Shown piece by piece: positions 1 to 8,229 of a stretch of DNA of 64,000 nt. The notes beneath the pieces are model-generated. The model made no database searches. It was not told where the DNA came from and saw nothing but the letters and a program-made list of their open reading frames with translations. The position numbers were made by a program, and so were the translations under genes. Each line of letters opens with the position of its first letter. Position 1 is the first letter of the stretch. The stretch is from Nakamurella panacisegetis. GTDB lineage: Bacteria; Actinomycetota; Actinomycetes; Mycobacteriales; Nakamurellaceae. Location: positions 1,364,001 through 1,428,000 of the forward strand of contig NZ_LT629710.1 in the NCBI RefSeq assembly GCF_900104535.1, read 5' to 3'.

Positions 1-426
1 GAAGTGGAACGGCACCTTCTGCATGATGTCGAACCAGTACTGCCACTTCTCGTGCCAGCCGACGCCGTCGAAGCTGACCACGATGAACTGCGGTGCCTTC
101 TCCCCGGCCTTCAACTTGGTCGGGACGAATCCGTCGGGCATGGCCCCGGGGGCGCCACTGGTCGCAGCCGTCGTCGTGCCGGCCGTCTTCGTGGGCTTGG
201 ACGTCGGTGACGTCCGGGTCGTCGTCCCCTTGCCGGTGGCAGCCGACTTCGAGGTCGAGCCGGCGGCCGAGTTACCGGACGAGGTACCGGCCACGGTCTG
301 ATTGCTGGTCACCGTCACCGCCTGGTCGGAACTGGAACTGGTGCACGCCGACACCACCAGGGAGACCGACACCGCCGCCGCCATCCCGGCGAACCGCGCT
401 CGCGTTCTCCATGACCGTCGTGACAT
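1..426 (-). CDS. Polysaccharide-deacetylase-like lipoprotein, 3' part outside window
   Basis: The first 142 codons are visible; the C-terminus lies beyond the window edge. The ATG at 424-426 has a strong GGAGGA ribosome site 7 nt upstream (434-439). The protein opens with an Arg-rich n-region and a lipobox ending at Cys28 (LVVSAC), so it should be a membrane-anchored lipoprotein on the outer face. A Ser/Thr-rich linker of about 65 residues follows, then a domain beginning FIVVSFDGVGWHEKWQYW. That domain start closely matches the neighbour at 517-1875, so the two are tandem paralogues. The catalytic His motif is not in view, so the deacetylase-like call rests on the paralogue. Confidence 0.7.
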   Translation of the reverse strand, partial: MSRRSWRTRARFAGMAAAVSVSLVVSACTSSSSDQAVTVTSNQTVAGTSSGNSAAGSTSKSAATGKGTTTRTSPTSKPTKTAGTTTAATSGAPGAMPDGFVPTKLKAGEKAPQFIVVSFDGVGWHEKWQYWFDIMQKVPFHF

Positions 427-488
427 CAAGAAGTCCTCCAGTGATCCGTCAGGTGAAAATTCGGGGGGCCTGTTTGGGCCCGAAGCTG

Positions 489-523
489 TGAGTACGGCAT
501 GAGTACCCAGTATCACTCAGTAC
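489..523. repeat. Short TGAGTAC-type direct repeats between paralogues
   Basis: The gap between the tandem lipoprotein genes carries TGAGTAC at 489-495 and 500-506, with related CAGTAT and TCAGTAC at 508-513 and 517-523; the last overlaps the stop region of the upstream gene. They lie 63-97 nt upstream of the downstream gene's ATG, so they could be binding sites for its control. This is inference from repetition alone. Confidence 0.3.
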
Positions 524-1875
524 CGGATGAGGCCGTCGCATTTCGGCCACTTCAGGTACGGGCAGCCGCCGAGGTTGGACTGGTGGTTCTGCAGCGCCTT
601 GAGCACGGCCGGATCCTGAGCGTTCATCCAATCGACCAGATCGCGGAACGGGACGCAGTGCACGCCGGTCTTGCCGCACTCGGCCAACGCGAAGTTACCG
701 ACCGCGTTCGAGTATGCATTGTTGTTCCAGTCGTTGAAGTGGTTTCCGATGATCAGCGGCTCGTTGACGCCGTCGGTCTGAGCCGCCTTCAGCATGTCCT
801 CGTAGGTGGCGAGCACCTGCGCGGAGTCGGCTGCGCTCTTGGCCGGGGACGGAGCGGCCCCGCCGGCCACGGTGTCCGGCTCCTGCTGGGCGTAGAAGTT
901 GTAGTCCATGGTGATCTGCGGGTGTCCCGTGCCATGCATGGGGAACTCGCTCATCCCCATTTCCCAGATCTTGCCGTCCGCGCTCTTCACCGGCCAGGAC
1001 AGTCCGGTGCGGGTGAACGAGCTGTCGTAGTCCATCCCGTGCGCCTCGAGCGCCGGGTACAGGTCCGCCTTGTGGCCGGTCAGACACGGGGTCCGCTCGC
1101 CCTTGATCTCCGCCGCCGCGATATTCAACTTGGCGGTGATTCCGTTGTTCACGTCGACGTTCCTGACCAGCGAGAAGAACTGATCGAGTTCATTGTTCCA
1201 GTCCGAGGAATCCCATTGATTCCCACCCGGCACGTTGTCGTCACAGAAATGTCCGTTGAAATGTGTGCCGACCTCATTGCCGAGGGAGATCGATTTGTTC
1301 AGATTGTTGATCTCGACCGGGATGTCCGAGGGGGCATCCCACGGAATGGAGGACTTACCGGTGGCGTGCCCGGGCCCGGTGTACTTGTCCTTGGTCGCGT
1401 CGCTGAGCATGTAGGTCCCGGAGAGGAATCCGGTGAAGTGCAGCGGGACCTTCTGCATGATGCCGAACCAGTACTGCCACTTGGCGTCCCAGCCGGTGCC
1501 GTCGAAGCTGAAGACGATGAACTGCGGCGCCTTCTCCCCCCGCTTCAACTTCGTGATCTTGAACCCATCAGGCTCCGTGCCACCGGCCGGAACACCGCCG
1601 TTGTCGTTCGCCGGCACCCCTGACGCGGGAACACCGGGGTTGGCGGACGAGCCGGTCGAGCCGCGGCCGGACGTCTGACCGGCCGTCGGGGCGGCGGCGG
1701 ACCCAGCCCCCGGGGACCCGGAACTCGAGGCGTGACCGGGAGCCGTCACCTGTCGGGTGACCGTTGCGACGGCGCCGCCACTGCCGCCGGTGCACGCGGT
1801 CAGCAGCAACGTGCCCACGGCGACCAGGGACAGCACGACGACCCGACGCCGGGTGACGCGCGAACGATTCCGCAA
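517..1875 (-). CDS. Polysaccharide-deacetylase-like lipoprotein
   Basis: 452 aa. The TTG start is chosen because a GAAGGAG site sits 6 nt before it. The lipobox LLLTAC ends at Cys28, followed by a Ser/Gly/Pro-rich linker to about residue 105. The catalytic region resembles a NodB fold: Asp125 in FSFDGTGW (motif 1, though the usual TFDDG has two Asp) and an HxxxH metal pair, His205-F-N-G-His209 (motif 2). Members remove acetyl groups from cell-wall or surface polysaccharides, but the altered motif 1 makes substrate and activity uncertain. It lies upstream of the paralogue at 1-426 in the same direction and may be co-transcribed with it. Confidence 0.68.
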   Translation of the reverse strand: MRNRSRVTRRRVVVLSLVAVGTLLLTACTGGSGGAVATVTRQVTAPGHASSSGSPGAGSAAAPTAGQTSGRGSTGSSANPGVPASGVPANDNGGVPAGGTEPDGFKITKLKRGEKAPQFIVFSFDGTGWDAKWQYWFGIMQKVPLHFTGFLSGTYMLSDATKDKYTGPGHATGKSSIPWDAPSDIPVEINNLNKSISLGNEVGTHFNGHFCDDNVPGGNQWDSSDWNNELDQFFSLVRNVDVNNGITAKLNIAAAEIKGERTPCLTGHKADLYPALEAHGMDYDSSFTRTGLSWPVKSADGKIWEMGMSEFPMHGTGHPQITMDYNFYAQQEPDTVAGGAAPSPAKSAADSAQVLATYEDMLKAAQTDGVNEPLIIGNHFNDWNNNAYSNAVGNFALAECGKTGVHCVPFRDLVDWMNAQDPAVLKALQNHQSNLGGCPYLKWPKCDGLIRY

Positions 1876-2154
1876 ACCAAGCTCCTTCGACGATCCACGA
1901 TCACTTCACGAACCCACCCGACAGCTCAGGTCTGCCCCGTCGTCCGATCACGCCGGACGAAGGAAGACGTGTGCCGGGCCTGTCGGTTCCCTGTGTCCGA
2001 CCCGTTCACTGTCCAACGATTGCTGTGCACCCGCGGTAAGGCGAGCAAATTCCGGGCCGCCCGGGAAGGATCACTTACCTCGGCGAAAGACCGACCCGGG
2101 CGGTCCGAGCACCCACATCGGCCCCAGTGAGAGCGGCCTACGCTGGTGGGCGCC

Positions 2155-3000
2155 ATGACTACCTCCCCCTCGGCATCGCCGAGCCGCCGCAATTGGTACA
2201 GCGTCGACCCCGTCGACGACTTCCAGCTCACGGACCGCCAGGACACCCGACGGTCCATCGGCACCGAGCTGTCCATCGTCTTCCTGATCACGCTCGGGAT
2301 GAGCGGGCTGACCTCGCTGGTCCAGCTCATCGAGACGCAGATCAAGGCCAACCAGGCGAAGACCGTGATCAGCCACTACGTGGTGGCGGTGGCCGCACCG
2401 AAGTCGACCGTCGGCTACATCGATCTGGTCTACCAACTGCTGAGCATCACCCGGGGCTTCGCCGAGGGCGCGCTGGGGTTGTATCTGCTGTGGCGCGCCG
2501 GGTTCAGCCTGTCGCGTCGGCTGGGGCTGAACCTGCGCCGCCCGGGGTGGGACATCGGGCTCGGCTTCGGGCTGGCCGCGGTGATCGGCATTCCCGGGCT
2601 CGGGCTGTACCTGTTGTCCCAGCACTTCGGGTACAGCCTGACGGTCCAGGCCTCCACCATGACGGACGTCTGGTGGCGAGTTCCGGTCACCGTCCTGATC
2701 GCTCTGGAGAACGGCTTCCTGGAGGAGGTGCTGGTGGTCGGATACCTGACCACCCGGCTGCGCCAGCTCCGTTGGTCGACGGCCGCCGTCATCGCCGGCA
2801 GCGCGTTCCTCCGCGGGACGTATCACCTCTACCAGGGCTACGGCGCGTTCGTCGGCAACGCCATCATGGGCATCGTCTTCAGCTGGTTCTACCTGCGGTT
2901 CCGGCGGCTGTGGCCGCTCGTCATCGCGCACTCGCTCATCGACACCGTCACGCTGGTCGCGTATCCCCTGCTCAAGGGGCACGTCAGCTGGCTGCCGTAG
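2155..3000 (+). CDS. CPBP-family intramembrane metalloprotease
   Basis: 281 aa polytopic membrane protein of the CAAX-protease/bacteriocin-processing (CPBP) family. All family motifs are present: the glutamate pair Glu190-Glu191 in NGFLEEVLVVGYL, His224 in FLRGTYHLYQG, and His259 in VIAHSLID. These ligate the metal in the membrane. Seven or eight hydrophobic segments are visible. The ATG at 2155 is preferred over an in-frame GTG at 2146, because a TACGCT -10-like box at 2139-2144 would place the transcript start between them. The substrate is unknown; bacterial relatives act in protein maturation or bacteriocin self-immunity. It stands alone, convergent with the SEC-C gene. Confidence 0.85.
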   Translation: MTTSPSASPSRRNWYSVDPVDDFQLTDRQDTRRSIGTELSIVFLITLGMSGLTSLVQLIETQIKANQAKTVISHYVVAVAAPKSTVGYIDLVYQLLSITRGFAEGALGLYLLWRAGFSLSRRLGLNLRRPGWDIGLGFGLAAVIGIPGLGLYLLSQHFGYSLTVQASTMTDVWWRVPVTVLIALENGFLEEVLVVGYLTTRLRQLRWSTAAVIAGSAFLRGTYHLYQGYGAFVGNAIMGIVFSWFYLRFRRLWPLVIAHSLIDTVTLVAYPLLKGHVSWLP

Positions 3001-3043
3001 TCCCCTGGGCCGCCGGGGAGCGCACGCCGCTATTGTGCGCAGA

Positions 3044-3232
3044 CAGCAGTGCCTTGCGCAGACAGCAGTGCCCTGCGCATACAGCAGTGCCCTGCGCATA
3101 CAGCAGTGCCCAGCGCATACAGCAGTGCCCAGCGCATACAGCAGTGCCCAGCGCAGACGAAAGTGCCCGTTGGGAGCCGGATCCGGCTCCCAACGGGCAC
3201 TTCTGTCTGCGCTGGGCAGGAATGTATGCGCC
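3044..3232. repeat. 19-nt tandem repeat plus 98-nt near-perfect hairpin
   Basis: Six tandem 19-nt units run from 3044 to 3157, each containing CAGCAGTGCC then GCGCA and differing only at a few positions. They lead into a perfect 42-nt palindrome at 3161-3202. The pairing extends outward to arms of about 49 nt (3133-3181 with 3182-3230; 43 of 49 pair), so the last repeat unit is part of the stem. It fills the gap between two convergent genes, where it could end transcription from both sides. A related element lies at 48280-48450. Confidence 0.9.
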
Positions 3233-3243
3233 GGAGGACAGCC

Positions 3244-4188
3244 TCAGCGCAGGGTGAACTGTCGACCGAGGATGCCGTCACGGGCACGGCGCTGGGCCGA
3301 CGTCATCGGCTCGTCGACGGCGAGGGCCTTCTCCAACCGGGCGGCGAATTCCTTCGCCGGGCCGTCCCACTCGCTCGGGTGCGCGTCGCGGTCGAGGTCC
3401 CACACCGGGACCAGCCGACCGTGGGCGCGGAAGGAACCGACGTACCGCGACCCGTCGCCGAGGTCCAGTTCGTCGTCGACCGACAACCGGGCCAGGGCGG
3501 CCATCAGGGGTGCCTCGTCCTCGGGGCGGACCCAGCGCAGGTGCGCCTTCTCGCCGGCGTCGACCCAGTACACACCGGGGAGGTCGGCGACCCGAGCGGT
3601 GGGCATGATGGCCCCGTTGGCCCGTTCCAGGGACAGCGCGACCTCGCTCCCCGGCTCGGGCTCGGCCTCCAGCCACCAGCCGAACGAATCGTGCACGGTG
3701 ACGTCGAACGGCTCGTTGACCACCAGATCCTGGAAGCGCTTGCCCTCGGTGGCACGGCCGACGACCGGCAGCACACTGGACGGCTCGGCGGCGAGCGCCC
3801 ATTCCAGTGCGGCCGCCAGATCGCGGGAGAGATCACCGGAATGGGTCTGCACCTGCATCCCGAGCAGGATCGAGCGATCGGACCGGGTCAGCGCGGCGGC
3901 CGCGGCCGGAAGGACCGTGGCCAACGTGATCGAGGGCACACCATCGACCGGCTGCTGGAGGGTGAGCGGCACGGTGGCCGACGGCACGAACTCCCGGAGG
4001 GCGATCAACTCGGTCTCAGCCAGCAGACCTTCGAAGGGCCGGGCCACGATCATCTCCGCCGCGTCGGCCGCCCCGTGGCACGCCTTGTAACGGCGGCCGG
4101 AACCACACGGGCACGGGCGACGGGGGTTGTCGCCGGCCGCAACGCCGGACGGGACGGTCGAGACTCGCTCTTTGGTCTTCTTGGACAC
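3244..4188 (-). CDS. SEC-C motif protein, DUF5926-like
   Basis: 314 aa. Near the N-terminus is a complete SEC-C zinc motif: Cys26, Cys28, Cys37 and His38 in PCPCGSGRRYKACHG, as at the end of SecA, where it binds zinc and protein partners. The rest (RPFEGLLAETELIALREFVP onward) looks like the actinobacterial DUF5926 family, function unknown. The GTG at 4186-4188 is chosen because a TACGGT box ends exactly 7 nt upstream, the leaderless pattern seen elsewhere here; an upstream in-frame GTG at 4212 is possible but lacks such support. Confidence 0.8.
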   Translation of the reverse strand: MSKKTKERVSTVPSGVAAGDNPRRPCPCGSGRRYKACHGAADAAEMIVARPFEGLLAETELIALREFVPSATVPLTLQQPVDGVPSITLATVLPAAAAALTRSDRSILLGMQVQTHSGDLSRDLAAALEWALAAEPSSVLPVVGRATEGKRFQDLVVNEPFDVTVHDSFGWWLEAEPEPGSEVALSLERANGAIMPTARVADLPGVYWVDAGEKAHLRWVRPEDEAPLMAALARLSVDDELDLGDGSRYVGSFRAHGRLVPVWDLDRDAHPSEWDGPAKEFAARLEKALAVDEPMTSAQRRARDGILGRQFTLR

Positions 4189-4195
4189 ACCCGTC

Positions 4196-4201
4196 ACCGT
4201 A
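4196..4201 (-). promoter_or_regulatory. -10 box (TACGGT) of leaderless SEC-C gene
   Basis: TACGGT on the minus strand, then 7 nt, then the GTG at 4188. There is no Shine-Dalgarno in the gap. Confidence 0.5.
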
Positions 4202-4458
4202 TCGGACACAACGGGCCGGGACCGACCGCGCGCAGCCCGCGGTACCGGCGCCGATCGCCCTGGCACGACCTGAACCCGACCTTGACGGTGGTGGGATTCG
4301 GCCCCGCGCAAGTAGGGTGCTCAGGTCGGGGGTAACGGGATCCTTGCGTCCAGCGGAGCGGCCGTCACGGCCGTGTCCGCAGGTCGCGGCCGACCCGCAG
4401 CCGCCGACGACCGATCCGCACCGACTAACGGTCGCTACCGCACCGGCGCACCCCGAGG

Positions 4459-5874
4459 ATGATGACTTTGCCGATCGACGATGTGTGGCTGGCCGGCGAG
4501 TCGACGACTGGAGTGCCCGACCAACGCATCCACCACACCGATCCGAACTCGATGGCCGACGGCAGCAACGGTGCCCTCATGAATCCGCAGAACGGCAGCA
4601 ATGGTGCGCACATGAACCCCCAGAACGGCAGCAACGGAGTCGACCGGGACCCGTCGTCCAACCACCCGGCCGACGCCGGCCACGGTCGGCCCCGCACCTT
4701 CGACCCTCGCTCCTTCGACCCCGGTCCCGACCTCCCGCCGCTGCCCACCCTGCGTCCATTGCCGACGATCAAGCCGATGGCCACGTGGCCGCCGAAAGCA
4801 CCGCCGGCGCAGGCTCCGGACGAGCCGCGCACTCCGGACGAGCCGGCCGCTCCGGTGGCGGCGACGGCGACAGCGGCGACGGAAGCGCCAACTGACGCCG
4901 ACGCACCGGCCGGCCCGGACGCGGCAGTGGTCGAACCGGCGGACGTGTCCCCGGAACCGTCCGATCCGACCGACCTTCCGCCCGCGACGGGCGAACCGGC
5001 CGACGATCGGACCATCCGGGTCTCCGGGCTCAGCATCGACGGCGGCGTGGACGACATCGTGGCCGGCCCGGTGGGTTCGGCCCCGGTGGCCCCCGCGACG
5101 GGGCCGGGCACGCCGGCCCCGACGATCCGACGTCGTCGACGAGCGACGGACTTCGAGGATGGCGCTCCGGAGTCGCTCGAGGCGGCCGGCTCCCACGCCG
5201 GGCAGCGCGTGCTGGTGCTCGGCGGCAGCGGGACGGTGGGTCGCGAGATCGCCCGATCGCTGGCGGCGCGCGGAGCCCGCCTGGCCGTCCATCACGCCAC
5301 CCGGGGGCCGCTGGCCGGGCAGCTCGTCCAGGACCTGCCCGGGACCGGGCATCTGGCCGTGGGGGCCGACCTCGCGGACGCCGACGCGGTGGCCGACCTG
5401 ATCGCCTCGGTCGACGCGCAGTTCGACGGGTTGGACGTGGTCATCAACGCGGCGACAGCCGGCGATTCGATCGGCCGGCCGGCTCTGGTCGGCAGTTCGC
5501 TGAGCGACTGGACCGACGCCTGGACCGGCGCTCTCACGGTCGACATGCTCGGCGCGGCCACCGTCGTGCACGCGGCGGCGGCGGCCTTCATCGCTCGCGG
5601 TCGCGGCGGTCGGATCATTCTGGTCGCCGCCAAGGGCCGGGCGGCCGACGATCGGCCGAGTTCGGTCGCGGCCGCCACCGAGCAGGCCGTCGGCGCACTC
5701 GGATCAGCGCTGGCCGCGGAGCTGGCCCCTCACGGCGTCGGGCTCACCGTGGTCGGCTCCGGATCGGCGTCGTCGGCCGGTTGGTCGCCGGAAGCACTCG
5801 CCGAGGCCGTCGTCTGGCTCGCCTCCGGCCCGACCGCCTCGCTGGCGGGAGCCGTGTTCACCATCGCCGGCTGA
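4459..5874 (+). CDS. SDR-fold protein with long disordered N-terminus and no catalytic Tyr
   Basis: 471 aa. Residues 1 to about 240 are low-complexity, rich in Pro, Ala, Asp and Thr, with three imperfect 11-residue repeats (NGSNGALMNPQ type) around residues 34-65. From about residue 248 a Rossmann SDR domain starts with VLVLGGSGTVG, and continues with an NAATAG region and a normal SDR C-terminus. The YxxxK active site is missing (AAATEQAVG lies in its place), so it may bind NAD(P) without being a standard dehydrogenase. The start is uncertain: ATG at 4459 or 4462 with GAGG close by. Its last 145 nt overlap the convergent gene. Confidence 0.65.
   Translation: MMTLPIDDVWLAGESTTGVPDQRIHHTDPNSMADGSNGALMNPQNGSNGAHMNPQNGSNGVDRDPSSNHPADAGHGRPRTFDPRSFDPGPDLPPLPTLRPLPTIKPMATWPPKAPPAQAPDEPRTPDEPAAPVAATATAATEAPTDADAPAGPDAAVVEPADVSPEPSDPTDLPPATGEPADDRTIRVSGLSIDGGVDDIVAGPVGSAPVAPATGPGTPAPTIRRRRRATDFEDGAPESLEAAGSHAGQRVLVLGGSGTVGREIARSLAARGARLAVHHATRGPLAGQLVQDLPGTGHLAVGADLADADAVADLIASVDAQFDGLDVVINAATAGDSIGRPALVGSSLSDWTDAWTGALTVDMLGAATVVHAAAAAFIARGRGGRIILVAAKGRAADDRPSSVAAATEQAVGALGSALAAELAPHGVGLTVVGSGSASSAGWSPEALAEAVVWLASGPTASLAGAVFTIAG
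4558..4640 (+). repeat. 33-nt in-frame tandem repeat in SDR-like gene
   Basis: About two and a half imperfect copies of a 33-nt unit encode NGSNG(A)(L/H)MNPQ. The CGCAGAACGGCAGC core is the same as in the minus-strand reading of the 19-nt repeat at 48280-48355. Confidence 0.7.
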
Positions 5875-6884
5875 CGGGTCGGCGCCGGTGGTGCGACCAC
5901 CCAGCGTCCCGCTCCACGCGGCGACGGGCCTACGAGCAACCGCAGAAAACGTCGGCCGACCAGGGCCGTGAGCACCGCGACGGCGGCGCCCACCAGGTCG
6001 ACGAAGATGTGCAGCTCCACCGTGTCGGCGACTGCCTGGTCGCTGGTTCCGAACGCGCGCAGCAGTGTGGTCAGCACCAGCGCGTTGTCCAGGATCCAGG
6101 CGATCCACCAGCTCAGGACCAGCACCGACATGCGCGGGCGGTGCCCGGCGCGTTCCGGGTCGGCGGCGAGATAGCCGTCAACCTCGGCGGCGATGATCCC
6201 GAGACCCCACACGTTCCAGCCGGGGACGACCAGCCGGGCCAGGACGGACGCCGGCGGCCGGCTCGGCTCCCGTCCGAGCCGACGGGCGCCGCCTCCGTGC
6301 AACCGCACCAAGACCGTGGCCATCACGATCGCCGTGACGAGGGACCCGATGACGGCCGCCGAGCCGGCGATCGTCAGGAACAGATCCGAAGCCCGGACCA
6401 ATGGCCCGGACAGAATCTCGGTGCGACCACGCATCATCAGCGCATAGCGCCAGATCTCGCCGGCGGCCGCGGTGAGGGCAGCGACGCCGGTGATCGCCGC
6501 CGCCCACCGGCCCACCCGAAGAGCGGTCACCGGGGAGTCCCGTGACGTGTCCGCCTCGGCCGGAACGAGGTCGCGCCAGACCACCGGCGGGAAGCCCCAC
6601 CGCGGCGGCCGGGCGCCGTAGGACGGCGGCCCCAGGTAGGGAGTCCGGCCGGGTGACGGCCTCGACTTCGTGGCCGGCCCGAGCCCCCGCGGCCGATCCG
6701 CCCGCCAGCGCTGGACGGGCAGCGGGGCCGAGCAGTACACGCAGGTGCGCACCCCACGTGGCAACGGCGGCTGGGCACGCGAACACCGCAGGCACCGCAG
6801 ACCGACCGCGTCCGGACGCGGCTGGTAGGACGGAACGCGCGGCGGGTGGGCGGGCCCGCCCGGCGACCAGCGCGGTGTGCTCAC
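5730..6884 (-). CDS. DUF4328-like membrane protein with N-terminal zinc ribbon
   Basis: 384 aa. The N-terminus has two CxxC pairs (LRCLRCSRA and TCVYCSAP, about residues 29-55), a likely zinc ribbon. A Pro/Arg-rich stretch follows, then about five membrane segments. The PGWNVWGLGII stretch and WWIAWILDNAL near the later helices are typical of DUF4328 proteins, function unknown. The last 48 or so codons lie antisense to the SDR gene's 3' end. The start is 6 nt after the rhodanese stop, so it is the last gene of a three-gene operon (glycosylase, rhodanese, this gene). Confidence 0.75.
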   Translation of the reverse strand: MSTPRWSPGGPAHPPRVPSYQPRPDAVGLRCLRCSRAQPPLPRGVRTCVYCSAPLPVQRWRADRPRGLGPATKSRPSPGRTPYLGPPSYGARPPRWGFPPVVWRDLVPAEADTSRDSPVTALRVGRWAAAITGVAALTAAAGEIWRYALMMRGRTEILSGPLVRASDLFLTIAGSAAVIGSLVTAIVMATVLVRLHGGGARRLGREPSRPPASVLARLVVPGWNVWGLGIIAAEVDGYLAADPERAGHRPRMSVLVLSWWIAWILDNALVLTTLLRAFGTSDQAVADTVELHIFVDLVGAAVAVLTALVGRRFLRLLVGPSPRGAGRWVVAPPAPTRQPAMVNTAPASEAVGPEASQTTASASASGDQPADDADPEPTTVSPTP

Positions 6885-6890
6885 GAGGGG

Positions 6891-7232
6891 TCAGATCACT
6901 TCCGGGGTGGCGCCGGAGTCGGCGACCAGCGGCAACCCGAGCCGAATCCAACCCGACATCCCGTCGAGCACGTTGACCGCGTCCCACCCGTTGGCGTTCA
7001 GGTATTGCGTCACCCGTTCCGACCGCCCGCCGGACCGGCAGATGACGTAGAGCGGCGAGCCATCCGGGAGGTCGTCGAGCCGTTCGGCCAGCTCGCTCAT
7101 CGGAATGTGGACGGCGTCAGGCGCATGCCCGGCGGCCCACTCGTCGTTCTCGCGGACGTCGAGCAGGACCCGTTCGGTCGGCAGCTCGCTGATGGTGATC
7201 TCGGCACTTCCAAGTTGCGTCACGACGCCCAT
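6891..7232 (-). CDS. Single-domain rhodanese-like sulfurtransferase
   Basis: 113 aa, the usual size for a single rhodanese domain. The active loop is CRSGGRS with Cys65 as the persulfide-forming nucleophile, and LLDVRENDEWAAGH is the typical CH2A-like motif. It probably moves sulfur in the cytoplasm (no signal peptide); the acceptor is unknown. It sits 27 nt downstream of the Fpg/Nei gene and 6 nt upstream of the DUF4328-like gene. Confidence 0.92.
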   Translation of the reverse strand: MGVVTQLGSAEITISELPTERVLLDVRENDEWAAGHAPDAVHIPMSELAERLDDLPDGSPLYVICRSGGRSERVTQYLNANGWDAVNVLDGMSGWIRLGLPLVADSGATPEVI

Positions 7233-7259
7233 CCTCCCACCGACGCCGGACGACCCCGG

Positions 7260-8147
7260 TTACTTGATGATTCGGGACAGCCGACGGTCGGCCAGCAGCT
7301 TGCCGGCGGTCTGACAGGTCGGGCAGTACTGGAACGAGCGATCGGCGAAGGACACCTCGGCCACCGTGTCGCCGCACACCGGGCAGGGCAGGCCGGTCCG
7401 GGCGTGCACCCTGAGCCCGGTCCGCTTCTCCCCTTTCAGCCGGGCGGCCCCCGCTCCCGCTGTCCGGGCGATGGCCCCGGAGAGCACCGAGACGATGGCG
7501 TCGTGGAGTCGCGTCACCGCTGCCTCGTCCAGCTTGCCGGCCGTCGCGAACGGCGAAAGCTTGGCCGTGTGCAGGATCTCGTCGGAATAGGCGTTGCCGA
7601 TGCCGGCCAGGACGGTCTGGTCGGTGATGACGTTCTTGATCCGGCCGGTCTTGCCCCTCAGCGCTGTCCGCAGGGTGTCGAGGGTGAGCCCGGTGCCGTC
7701 CCCGCCCATCGCATCGGGGCCGAGGCGGGCCACGCCGGGCACCTGGAGTGGATCGGTGACGATGGCCGCGGCGACCGACTTCTTGGTCCCGGCCTCGGTG
7801 ATGTCGAACCCGCCGGACTCGAACCGGACCCGCAGCGCGATCGGGCCGCCCATCTTCGGTGGCGTGGCCGAGATGTTGTCCGACCAGCGCAGCCAGCCGG
7901 CCCGGGCCAGGTGGATGACCAGGTGCAGGGGCGGGCGGTCGGTGTCGTCCGGGTCGACGGTGACGAAGTCGAGGAACTTGCCGTACCGGCCCGCTTCCGA
8001 AAGCACCCGGCCGACCAGGGCCGATGCCGGCGGATCGTAGGTCGTCAGGACGTTGAGCGACGCGACGGAGACGCCGACGATCCGTTGGCCGCCGGCGTGC
8101 TCCGCGACGAAACCGGCGAGGGCGCTGACCTCGGGTAGTTCGGGCAT
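7260..8147 (-). CDS. Fpg/Nei-family DNA glycosylase
   Basis: 295 aa base-excision-repair enzyme. It begins MPELPEV, so after Met removal Pro2 is the nucleophile and Glu3 the helper. The helix-two-turn-helix region (VLAGIGNAYSDEILH) binds DNA. The C-terminal zinc finger has two CxxC pairs (CPVCGDTV and CPTCQ). Family enzymes remove oxidised purines or pyrimidines and cut the abasic site. Sequence alone does not separate Fpg from Nei; the MPELPEV start with this zinc finger fits the actinobacterial Nei/Fpg2-like branch as well. It appears to be the first gene of the operon running down to 5730. Confidence 0.9.
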   Translation of the reverse strand: MPELPEVSALAGFVAEHAGGQRIVGVSVASLNVLTTYDPPASALVGRVLSEAGRYGKFLDFVTVDPDDTDRPPLHLVIHLARAGWLRWSDNISATPPKMGGPIALRVRFESGGFDITEAGTKKSVAAAIVTDPLQVPGVARLGPDAMGGDGTGLTLDTLRTALRGKTGRIKNVITDQTVLAGIGNAYSDEILHTAKLSPFATAGKLDEAAVTRLHDAIVSVLSGAIARTAGAGAARLKGEKRTGLRVHARTGLPCPVCGDTVAEVSFADRSFQYCPTCQTAGKLLADRRLSRIIK

Positions 8148-8229
8148 GGCAACGAGTGTGCCAGCCTCGGCTCCGGTCGGCCGGGTCTACTCCGGGCGGC
8201 CCGGCGCCCGACCTGGCATTGTCGGACCC

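Noticed and set aside
3044-3157. Possible CRISPR array
   Set aside because: The 19-nt units are directly tandem without spacers and no cas genes are present.
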